A stretch of DNA of 13,571 bases from RCIO01 sp964629765. Its GTDB lineage: Bacteria; Pseudomonadota; Alphaproteobacteria; Rhizobiales; Rhizobiaceae. The DNA lies in contig CAZVTK010000124.1 of the NCBI GenBank assembly GCA_964629765.1, forward strand, positions 1-13,571, read 5' to 3'. The position numbers and the translations under genes are program-made. The notes beneath the pieces were generated by a model. The model was not told the DNA's origin. It was given only the letters and a program-made list of their open reading frames with translations, and did no database searches. This document shows, piece by piece, positions 7,563 through 12,783 of this stretch. Each line of letters begins with the position of its first letter. The stretch's first letter is position 1.

Positions 7563-8525
7563 TCAGGTCAGCACGGCCTGAAGCCGCTTCAACTCGCCGA
7601 TGCTGGCCTGCGTGGCTTCGTAGCCGAGCGTGATCGTCTCGTCGGCGCGGTGGAACTCCGACAGTCCGATATGCCCGAGCCGCGGATGGAGCGACAGGTC
7701 CGGCGGATCGCCCGCCAGCCGGGCGCGCGAGATGCGGTCCTGGATGATGTTGAACGCCTCGACCATCACGCCCATGATGCCGAGGCGTTGCTCGCGCTCG
7801 TTCTTCTTGACGACGAGTTCCGGGTCGTCGGGCGGCGAATCGGCGCTGTGCTTGATGACCGCGGCGCGGCCGAACAGGTCGTAATGGAGGTTCACGGCCA
7901 CGACCAGCCGCTGCTCGTAGGCGCGGCAGACCGATACCGGCACCGGATTGACCAGCGCCCCGTCGACCAGCACGCGGCCGTTCACCGTCACCGGCTCGAA
8001 GACGCCCGGCAGCGCGTAGGAGGCGCGCATGGCCGTGATCAGCGAGCCGGAGGACAGCCAGATCTCGTGGCCGGTGCGCAGTTCCGAGGCGACGCAGACC
8101 ATCGGCTTGGGCAGGTCGGCGAAGGTGATGCCTTCCAGATGCTGGCGCATGCGCGCGTCGAGCTTCATGCCGCCGAACAGGCCGCTGCCGCCGATATGCA
8201 GGTCCAGCAGGCCGAAGATGCGCCGCTTGGTGAGCGAGCGGGCGAATTCCTCCAGCTCGTCGAGCTTGCCGGCAAGGTAACAGCCGCCGACCAGCGCGCC
8301 GATGGAGGTGCCGGCGATCATGTCGATGCGGATGCCCGCTTCCTCCAGCGCGCGCAGCACGCCGATATGGGCCCAGCCGCGCGCCGCGCCGCCGCCGAGC
8401 GCCAGGGCGATGCCCGACCGGGGCGGTTCCGGCGCGATGGCCGGGGCCGGTGGCTCCGGGTCGACCGGAAAACCGTCGGTCACCCGCATTTCGTATCTCC
8501 CCCGCAGCGATGCCCAGTCAAGCAT
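7563..8525 (-). CDS. Patatin-like phospholipase family protein (RssA-like)
   Basis: This 320-residue protein has a patatin domain, a serine lipid acylhydrolase using a Ser-Asp dyad. The oxyanion hole is GGGAARG (44-50), the nucleophile elbow is GTSIG with Ser74 (72-76), and the catalytic Asp lies in DGA (188-190). Everything needed for catalysis is present. The first 36 residues are Pro-rich and lack a signal peptide, so it is probably cytoplasmic or peripheral to the membrane. The start at 8525 has GGGAGAGGG just upstream on its strand; an internal ATG at residue 13 is possible. It lies 104 bases downstream of hisI on the same strand and may belong to the folE-hisI transcript. The substrate is unknown. 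Confidence 0.9.
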   Translation of the reverse strand: MLDWASLRGRYEMRVTDGFPVDPEPPAPAIAPEPPRSGIALALGGGAARGWAHIGVLRALEEAGIRIDMIAGTSIGALVGGCYLAGKLDELEEFARSLTKRRIFGLLDLHIGGSGLFGGMKLDARMRQHLEGITFADLPKPMVCVASELRTGHEIWLSSGSLITAMRASYALPGVFEPVTVNGRVLVDGALVNPVPVSVCRAYEQRLVVAVNLHYDLFGRAAVIKHSADSPPDDPELVVKKNEREQRLGIMGVMVEAFNIIQDRISRARLAGDPPDLSLHPRLGHIGLSEFHRADETITLGYEATQASIGELKRLQAVLT

Positions 8526-8629
8526 AGCCGTGCCCTCTCCCAGGCGACAACCCTAGCGCATGCGCGTATCGAAATGATGAATCCCCGGGCAGGCGTCCGC
8601 GCAGGTGCCCGCGCGGGCGGCGCGAAGCG

Positions 8630-9073
8630 TCAGTGCCCGTGCGCGCCCGGCTGCGGGCGCGGCTCGATTTCGGCGAGGGTTGCATGCCCGTCCCGCAGTT
8701 CGACCGTCCTGTAGAAACAGGAACGCCGGCCCGTGTGGCAGGTTGCACCGTCGCCTGCGACACGCACGCGCAGCAGGAGCGCGTCCTGGTCGCAATCGGC
8801 CAGGATGTCCACGACGTGCTGGACGTTGCCGGAGGTTTCGCCCTTCTTCCAGAGCTGCGCGCGCGAGCGCGACCAGTAATGGGCGATGCCGGTTTCCAGC
8901 GTGAGCGACAGGGCCTGCGCGTTCATGTGCGCGAGCATCAGCACCGCGCCGTCGTCGGCGTCGATGACGATCGCGCTCACCAGCCCCGCGGCGTCGAAGC
9001 GCGGCGACAGATCAGTGCCTTCCTCCAGCGCGCGCTTGTCCTTCGGGGCAGGGGGAAAGGCGATGGCGGCCAT
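8630..9073 (-). CDS. hisI: Phosphoribosyl-AMP cyclohydrolase
   Basis: HisI opens the adenine ring of phosphoribosyl-AMP, the third step of histidine biosynthesis, and needs zinc and magnesium. The 147-residue protein is the monofunctional form, without a fused HisE domain, as usual in alphaproteobacteria. Visible motifs are AHYWSRSRAQLWKKGETSG (64-82), the magnesium-binding cluster D93-C94-D95-Q96-D97, and CHTGRRSC (112-119). Cys94, Cys112 and Cys119 match the zinc ligands of the family. I chose the ATG at 9073 (MAAIAFPPAP), which aligns with the usual rhizobial start and has AGAGGA upstream; an ATG at 9094 would add seven residues. folE ends 63 bases upstream, so both are likely on one transcript. 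Confidence 0.95.
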   Translation of the reverse strand: MAAIAFPPAPKDKRALEEGTDLSPRFDAAGLVSAIVIDADDGAVLMLAHMNAQALSLTLETGIAHYWSRSRAQLWKKGETSGNVQHVVDILADCDQDALLLRVRVAGDGATCHTGRRSCFYRTVELRDGHATLAEIEPRPQPGAHGH

Positions 9074-9136
9074 GCCGGCGGGTTCCTCTGGCATGAAACG
9101 GGGGCGACGGCCACGAGGCGGCCGGCCAGGAAGGCG

Positions 9137-9832
9137 TCAGTCCTTCGCGCCGGCCCGCAGCATGGTGATGAACCGCACCTGCTCCTCCGGGTGGTCGCGG
9201 AACGCGCCGGTGAAGGTGGAGGTCAGCGTGGTCGAGCCCTGCTTGCGGATGCCGCGCATGGCCATGCACATATGCTCGGCCTCGATCATGACGGCGACGC
9301 CGCGCGGCGCCAGCACGTCCTGGATGCAGCCGGCGATCTGCGCGGTCATGGCCTCCTGCGTCTGGAGGCGATGGGCGAAGATGTCGACCACGCGCGCGAT
9401 CTTCGACAGGCCGACCACCTTGCGGTCGGGCAGGTAGGCGACATGCGCCCTGCCGATGATCGGCACCATGTGGTGCTCGCAATGGGAATGGAACTGGATG
9501 TCCTTGACCAGCACCATGTCGTCGTAGCCGGCCACTTCCTCGAACACGCGGCCGAGCTCCTCGGCAGGGCACTGGTCGTAGCCGCCGAACATCTCGCGAT
9601 ACGCCTTGGCGACGCGCTTCGGCGTGTCGAGGAGGCCCTCGCGGTCGGGATTGTCGCCGGTCCAGCGCAGCAGCGTGCGCACGGCCGCCTCCACCTCTTC
9701 CTGCGAGGGGCGGTCGGTGACCGGCTTGTCCATATAGTCCGGCTGGGGCGCCGGCTGGAGCCTTGCGGCCGCGCGGTCGCTGCCGGATGCGGGGCTCGGG
9801 ACGGGCGGGAACTTCTTGACGATGGCATCCAT
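9137..9832 (-). CDS. folE: GTP cyclohydrolase I (FolE, type IA)
   Basis: FolE converts GTP to 7,8-dihydroneopterin triphosphate, the first step of tetrahydrofolate synthesis. The 231-residue protein contains HSHCEHHMVPIIGRAHVAY (115-133), GLSKIARVVDIFAHRLQTQE (141-160) and EAEHMCMAMRGIRKQGS (184-200). Zinc ligands Cys118, His121 and Cys189 are present with the same spacing as in the Escherichia coli enzyme, so it is the zinc-dependent type IA form. Its N-terminal 40 residues are variable and Pro-rich. I chose the ATG at 9832 because GGGAG lies nine bases upstream; the frame stays open to 9997, but that stretch is the untranslated leader. The leader carries a probable tetrahydrofolate-responsive element (9842-9885) and a promoter (9969-9997). 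Confidence 0.95.
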   Translation of the reverse strand: MDAIVKKFPPVPSPASGSDRAAARLQPAPQPDYMDKPVTDRPSQEEVEAAVRTLLRWTGDNPDREGLLDTPKRVAKAYREMFGGYDQCPAEELGRVFEEVAGYDDMVLVKDIQFHSHCEHHMVPIIGRAHVAYLPDRKVVGLSKIARVVDIFAHRLQTQEAMTAQIAGCIQDVLAPRGVAVMIEAEHMCMAMRGIRKQGSTTLTSTFTGAFRDHPEEQVRFITMLRAGAKD

Positions 9833-9841
9833 GATAGGCGT

Positions 9842-9885
9842 CTCCCGTAGTCGCCTTCTGCGAGGCGACGAGTTGAACGGACAAC
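9842..9885 (-). promoter_or_regulatory. folE: Candidate THF-II (folE motif) riboswitch with ribosome-binding-site occlusion
   Basis: Read on the minus strand, the last 50 bases before folE form one long hairpin. The outer stem pairs CCGT (9880-9877) with ACGG (9848-9845). An asymmetric internal loop follows, TCAACTC on one side and TA on the other. The inner stem pairs GTCGCC (9869-9864) with GGCGAC (9855-9850), with loop TCGCAGAA. The outer stem covers the start of the ribosome-binding site GGGAG (9846-9842), which sits nine bases before the ATG. THF-II (folE motif) RNAs are known upstream of folE in alphaproteobacteria and are thought to turn translation off when tetrahydrofolate binds. The layout fits; the assignment is from memory of the motif, not a covariance search. 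Confidence 0.72.
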
Positions 9886-9968
9886 TGCCTTCACGGGAAC
9901 TCTGTCCGGAACCGGCATGTCTGTCTCCGCCGGCGTATGGCCTTGCCTTCCGCCGGCGGGGTCTGGCC

Positions 9969-9997
9969 ATTATATAGACAAGGCATGCCGAATTCAA
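9969..9997 (-). promoter_or_regulatory. Sigma-70-type promoter for folE
   Basis: On the minus strand, TTGAAT (9997-9992) is followed by a 17-base spacer and a perfect TATAAT (9974-9969). Transcription would begin near 9962, giving a leader of about 130 bases ahead of folE. It is the best consensus promoter in the window and probably drives folE, hisI and perhaps the patatin gene. Confidence 0.75.
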
Positions 9998-10047
9998 AGG
10001 CGCAGGACGGATCGCTGTTCCATCCTCCTGCCAGAGGCTGAAACGCC

Positions 10048-10494
10048 ATGATCGACGACGTCTACAATGCGAAAATTCTCGGTTTCGCCGGCAATATCGA
10101 GCGGATCGGCCGGCTCGATGCCCCCGACGCGACGGCCAAGGCGCATTCCCGGCTGTGCGGATCGACGGTGACGGTCGACCTGAAGATGGCGGACGGCGTC
10201 GTCACCGACTTCGCCCATGAGGTGAAGGCGTGCGCGCTGGGGCAGGCGTCCTCGTCGATCATGGCGCGCCATGTCGTCGGCGCCAGCGCCGGGGAGCTGC
10301 GCGCGCTGCGCGAGACGATGCTGGCGATGCTCAAGGAGAACGGCGCGCCGCCGCAGGGCCGCTTCGCCGATCTGCGCTATCTGGAGCCGGTGCGCGACTA
10401 CAAGGCGCGCCACGCCTCGACCATGCTGACCTTCGACGCGGTAGTCGACGCCATCGGCCAGGTCGAGCGGAAGCGGGCAGGGGAGGCGGCCTGA
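10048..10494 (+). CDS. Iron-sulfur cluster assembly scaffold-like protein (IscU/SufU/NifU N-terminal family)
   Basis: This 148-residue protein matches the IscU/NifU N-terminal fold, which holds a nascent iron-sulfur cluster on three cysteines. Cys37 (in SRLCGS) and Cys62 (in VKACALGQASSS) correspond to the first two ligands. The third position reads K-A-R-H-A-S (119-124): the His next to the usual Cys is kept as His122, but the Cys is Ala123. The Asp that normally follows the first Cys-Gly is Ser39. It may thus work as a SufU-like sulfur acceptor, bind a cluster with other ligands, or have another role. ATG 10048 has AGAGG upstream. It is divergent from folE, and the toxin-antitoxin genes begin two bases after its stop. 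Family membership is clear; activity is not. Confidence 0.88.
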   Translation: MIDDVYNAKILGFAGNIERIGRLDAPDATAKAHSRLCGSTVTVDLKMADGVVTDFAHEVKACALGQASSSIMARHVVGASAGELRALRETMLAMLKENGAPPQGRFADLRYLEPVRDYKARHASTMLTFDAVVDAIGQVERKRAGEAA

Positions 10495-10496
10495 CC

Positions 10497-10787
10497 ATGC
10501 GCCCTTCCGAAGCGCTGGCGAAGCATCGCGACGAGGTGCTGGCGATCATCGCCCGCTATCCCGTGGCGAACCCGCGCGTCTTCGGCTCGGTGGCGCGGGG
10601 CGAGGACAAAGAGGGCAGCGACATCGATCTCGCAATCGATGCTGCCGGTACGTTTACATATTTCGACATGGCCAAGCTGGCCGTTGAACTCGAGCGTGTG
10701 CTGGGGTGCAGCGTCGATCTGGGAACGGCAGACAGCCTGCGCCCGGCCGCGCGGATCGAGGCCGAACGCGACTTTCGAGCGCTCTGA
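10497..10787 (+). CDS. mntA: MntA-type nucleotidyltransferase antitoxin (minimal nucleotidyltransferase)
   Basis: This 96-residue protein is a minimal nucleotidyltransferase (MNT). The signature GS-x10-D-x-D is complete: Gly30-Ser31 (RVFGSVARGE), Asp42 and Asp44 (GSDIDLAID), with a third acidic residue at Asp74 (CSVDLG). In characterised MntA-HepT pairs, the antitoxin transfers AMP units to a tyrosine of the HEPN toxin and so inactivates it. Complete catalytic residues suggest an active enzyme. The ATG at 10497 is two bases after the scaffold-like gene, and its ribosome-binding site GGGAGG (10481-10486) lies inside that gene. Its stop codon overlaps the toxin start by one base. Antitoxin before toxin and overlapping reading frames are typical of such modules. 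Confidence 0.9.
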   Translation: MRPSEALAKHRDEVLAIIARYPVANPRVFGSVARGEDKEGSDIDLAIDAAGTFTYFDMAKLAVELERVLGCSVDLGTADSLRPAARIEAERDFRAL

Positions 10788-11131
10788 TGCCCGAGAAGCC
10801 CCGCCCGGTGCAATTCTGGCTTGAGCGGATTTGCGAGTATTCCGATCGGGTCGAACGCCACATTGACGGTCTGGACCGACAGCGTTTTCTCCAAGACGAG
10901 AGGTCAATAGATGCTGTCTGTTGGTGCATCAGTTGCATCGGCGAGGCGTGTGGAAAACTGCTCGAACTGCGGTTTCCGTTCGATATGGCCGTGAAGGACG
11001 AGTTGCTGGCTGCCTACAATGCGCGCAACCGGTACATTCATGCGTATTACTCGCTGGACGAACTGCAGATTTGGGACACGGCAAAGGTGGCCGTGCCCAA
11101 GATCGGCGGTCTGGCCCGCAGCCTGATCTGA
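10787..11131 (+). CDS. hepT: HepT-type HEPN ribonuclease toxin (DUF86)
   Basis: This 114-residue protein is a HepT-like HEPN-domain toxin, a helical RNase partnered with MntA. The active motif R-x4-H-x-Y is intact as RNRYIHAY at residues 80-87: Arg80, His85 and Tyr87, the last being the residue adenylylated by MntA in studied systems. Helices around SIDAVCWCISCIGEACGKLLE and DELLAAYNARNRYIHAYYSLDE fit the family. The ATG overlaps the mntA stop codon (ATGA-like, one base), indicating translational coupling. Base composition is less GC-rich than in the flanking genes, with more AT-ending codons, which suggests horizontal gain. Four cysteines cluster at 45-55, which is unusual but of unknown meaning. 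The gene ends eight bases from the convergent oxidoreductase. Confidence 0.9.
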   Translation: MPEKPRPVQFWLERICEYSDRVERHIDGLDRQRFLQDERSIDAVCWCISCIGEACGKLLELRFPFDMAVKDELLAAYNARNRYIHAYYSLDELQIWDTAKVAVPKIGGLARSLI

Positions 11132-11139
11132 GCCAATGC

Positions 11140-12174
11140 TCACCCCGCCACCATCTCCCGCACCATCGGCGCGACCTTCGTCCCGTAGAGCTCGATGCTC
11201 TTCATGAGCTTGTCGTGGCCGAGCGTGCCGGACGAATATTTCATGTCGAAGCGCTTCGCGCCCAGCGCCCTGATCGTCTTGGCTATCTTCTTCGCCACAG
11301 TCTCGGGCGAGCCGACATAGAGCGAGCCCATATCCGCCTCCATGTTCATGCGCTGCCGGCTGGTCGGCCCCCAGCCGCGCTCGCGGCCGATCCGGTTGTG
11401 GAGCGCCTCGTAGCCGGGCCACACTTCCTCGCGCGCCTGCTCGTCGGTTTCGGCGATGTGGCCCGGCGAATGCACGCCCATGGGCAGCGCCTCGCCGCCG
11501 ATCTGGCCGACCGCGCGGTGGTAGAGGTCGACGAAGGGCCTGAAGCGCGTCGGCTCGCCGCCGATGATGGCGAGCATCATCGGCAGGCCGTGGCTGACCG
11601 CGCGCACCACCGATTCCGGGCTGCCGCCGACCCCGATCCATGTCTTCAGCGTGCCGTTCTCGATCGGCGGCCAGACCTGCTGGTTGACGATCTCGGGTCG
11701 CACCGTACCGTTCCAGTTGATCGTGCCGCCCTTGAGCAGCGCCGAAAACAGGTCGAGCTTCTCCGAGAACAGCTTTTCGTAATCGGCGAGCGCGTAGCCG
11801 AACAGCGGGAAGGATTCTGTGAAGGAGCCGCGGCCGAGGATCACCTCCGCGCGGCCGTTCGAGATCGCATCCAGCGTCGAGAAGCGCTGGAACACGCGCA
11901 CCGGCTCGTCGGACGACAGCACGGTCACCGCCGAGCCCAGTCTGATCCTTTCGGTACGCGCCGCGATGGCAGCGAGCGCGACCTCCGGGGCCGAGATCGC
12001 GAAATCGTCGCGGTGGTGCTCGCCGAGGCCGATGAAGTCGAGCCCGACCTGATCGGCCAGCACGCCTTCCTCGACCACGTTGCGGATGACCTGTGCCTGA
12101 TGCTCCAGCTTCCCGGAGGCGTCGACCGTGACGTCGCCGAACGTGTCGAGGCCGAGTTCGATCCTGTCGCTCAT
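11140..12174 (-). CDS. LLM class flavin-dependent oxidoreductase (Atu2307-like luciferase-like monooxygenase)
   Basis: This 344-residue protein belongs to the bacterial luciferase-like superfamily, TIM-barrel enzymes that use reduced FMN or F420. Family features are ADQVGLDFIGLGEHHRDDF (40-58), with the GEHH segment of the active site, RIRLGSAVTVLSSDEPVRVFQ (77-97), LDAISNGRAEVILGRGS (101-117) and the C-terminal YVGSPETVAKKI. The strong similarity in mind is to the Agrobacterium Atu2307 group of this family, whose substrate is not known. The ATG at 12174 has GAGGAT upstream on its strand; the frame continues to 12231 but without supporting features. It lies convergent to hepT and divergent from yidD, so it is a single-gene unit. 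FMN is more likely than F420, because rhizobia rarely make F420. Confidence 0.9.
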   Translation of the reverse strand: MSDRIELGLDTFGDVTVDASGKLEHQAQVIRNVVEEGVLADQVGLDFIGLGEHHRDDFAISAPEVALAAIAARTERIRLGSAVTVLSSDEPVRVFQRFSTLDAISNGRAEVILGRGSFTESFPLFGYALADYEKLFSEKLDLFSALLKGGTINWNGTVRPEIVNQQVWPPIENGTLKTWIGVGGSPESVVRAVSHGLPMMLAIIGGEPTRFRPFVDLYHRAVGQIGGEALPMGVHSPGHIAETDEQAREEVWPGYEALHNRIGRERGWGPTSRQRMNMEADMGSLYVGSPETVAKKIAKTIRALGAKRFDMKYSSGTLGHDKLMKSIELYGTKVAPMVREMVAG

Positions 12175-12306
12175 GGAAATCCTCAAGCCTCGCGCGCCGC
12201 GGGCATGGCAATTCGTTGCGTTGGCGCTCACATAAAGGTTTGCCGCGCGCGTTCAAATGCCGGGCGGTGAACGGACAGTAACGCTGGCGAGGACTTGCAG
12301 CGCGCG

Positions 12307-12666
12307 ATGACGGACCGGCCCGCGATCAGGAGCCGCAACTGGCAGGGACCGTGGCCGAAGACGCCGGGGCGGCTCGTCGGCACCGGCTTCGTGCGGCTCT
12401 ACCAGCTCACGCTGTCGGGCTTCATCGGCAATTCCTGCCGGCATTTTCCGACCTGCTCGGAATATGCCTATGAGGCCATCGCCCGCCATGGCCTGTGGGC
12501 CGGCGGCTGGATGGGCCTGTTCCGCGTGTCCCGCTGCGGGCCGGGGGGCACGCATGGCGTCGACCTCGTGCCGGACGTGCTGGAGCCGCGCTATCGCTGG
12601 TTCATGCCGTGGCGGTATTGGCTGATCGGGCGGAAGGCCGGCCGGAGGCATCACGCGCATGATTAG
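12307..12666 (+). CDS. yidD: Membrane protein insertion efficiency factor YidD
   Basis: YidD is a small protein at the inner face of the cytoplasmic membrane that assists YidC-dependent insertion of membrane proteins. The 119-residue protein contains the family signature CRHFPTCSEYAYEAIARHG (44-62) followed by GLFRVSRCGPGGTHGVDLVP (70-89), with the three conserved cysteines 44, 50 and 77. An amphipathic segment, RLYQLTLSGFIG (30-41), precedes it. The Arg/His-rich C-terminal tail is common in this family. ATG 12307 has GAGGA thirteen bases upstream; a TTG at 12295 is a weaker option. It is not next to rnpA-yidC here but 117 bases upstream of thrS, an arrangement I recall from other rhizobia. 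The 132-base gap upstream shows no clear promoter. Confidence 0.93.
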   Translation: MTDRPAIRSRNWQGPWPKTPGRLVGTGFVRLYQLTLSGFIGNSCRHFPTCSEYAYEAIARHGLWAGGWMGLFRVSRCGPGGTHGVDLVPDVLEPRYRWFMPWRYWLIGRKAGRRHHAHD

Positions 12667-12681
12667 CATTTTGTGTGAGAG

Positions 12682-12710
12682 CTTTACGCGTTCCGTGAGT
12701 GGGACTATGT
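12682..12710 (+). promoter_or_regulatory. Sigma-70-type promoter for thrS (rhizobial consensus)
   Basis: CTTTAC (12682-12687), a 17-base spacer and CTATGT (12705-12710) match the Sinorhizobium housekeeping consensus CTTGAC-N17-CTATAT at five of six positions in each box. Transcription would start near 12717, leaving a structured leader of about 67 bases before thrS. Confidence 0.6.
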
Positions 12711-12762
12711 AGCCGCTCTCGCCGGCAGCAAGCCGGCTGCACCACCCGCGTTCGTTTGCGGG
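12711..12762 (+). promoter_or_regulatory. Structured thrS leader with two tandem hairpins
   Basis: Hairpin one pairs GCCGGC (12721-12726) with GCCGGC (12732-12737), loop AGCAA; AGCCG (12711-12715) could instead pair with CGGCT (12734-12738). Hairpin two pairs CCCGC (12745-12749) with GCGGG (12758-12762), loop GTTCGTTT. It ends ten bases before the ribosome-binding site GGAG (12773-12776). The loop holds CGU after UU, like a threonine tRNA anticodon. The E. coli thrS operator works by such mimicry; a role here is only inferred. No T-run follows either hairpin. Confidence 0.4.
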
Positions 12763-12783
12763 ACTGGATGACGGAGCGAAACG

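Noticed and set aside
7555..7571. Inverted repeat CTGAC/GTCAG over the convergent stop codons of recJ and the patatin gene, as a bidirectional terminator
   Set aside because: The stem is only five base pairs and no T-run follows on either strand.
8556..8618. Palindromes GCGCATGCGC (8556-8565) and GCCCGCGCGGGC (8607-8618) between hisI and the patatin gene
   Set aside because: Short G/C palindromes without loops are common by chance at this composition. No T-run or promoter boxes accompany them, so no operator or terminator is called.
9998..10021. GGAAC on the minus strand upstream of folE as a second EcfG promoter
   Set aside because: At 16 bases spacing the second box reads CCTT rather than CGTT, and a much better sigma-70 promoter overlaps it.
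10904..12256. Long frames on both strands (about 450 codons each) over the LLM oxidoreductase gene
   Set aside because: Both translations are low-complexity Arg-rich sequence; the frame from 12174 to 11140 on the minus strand has the clear luciferase-like protein.
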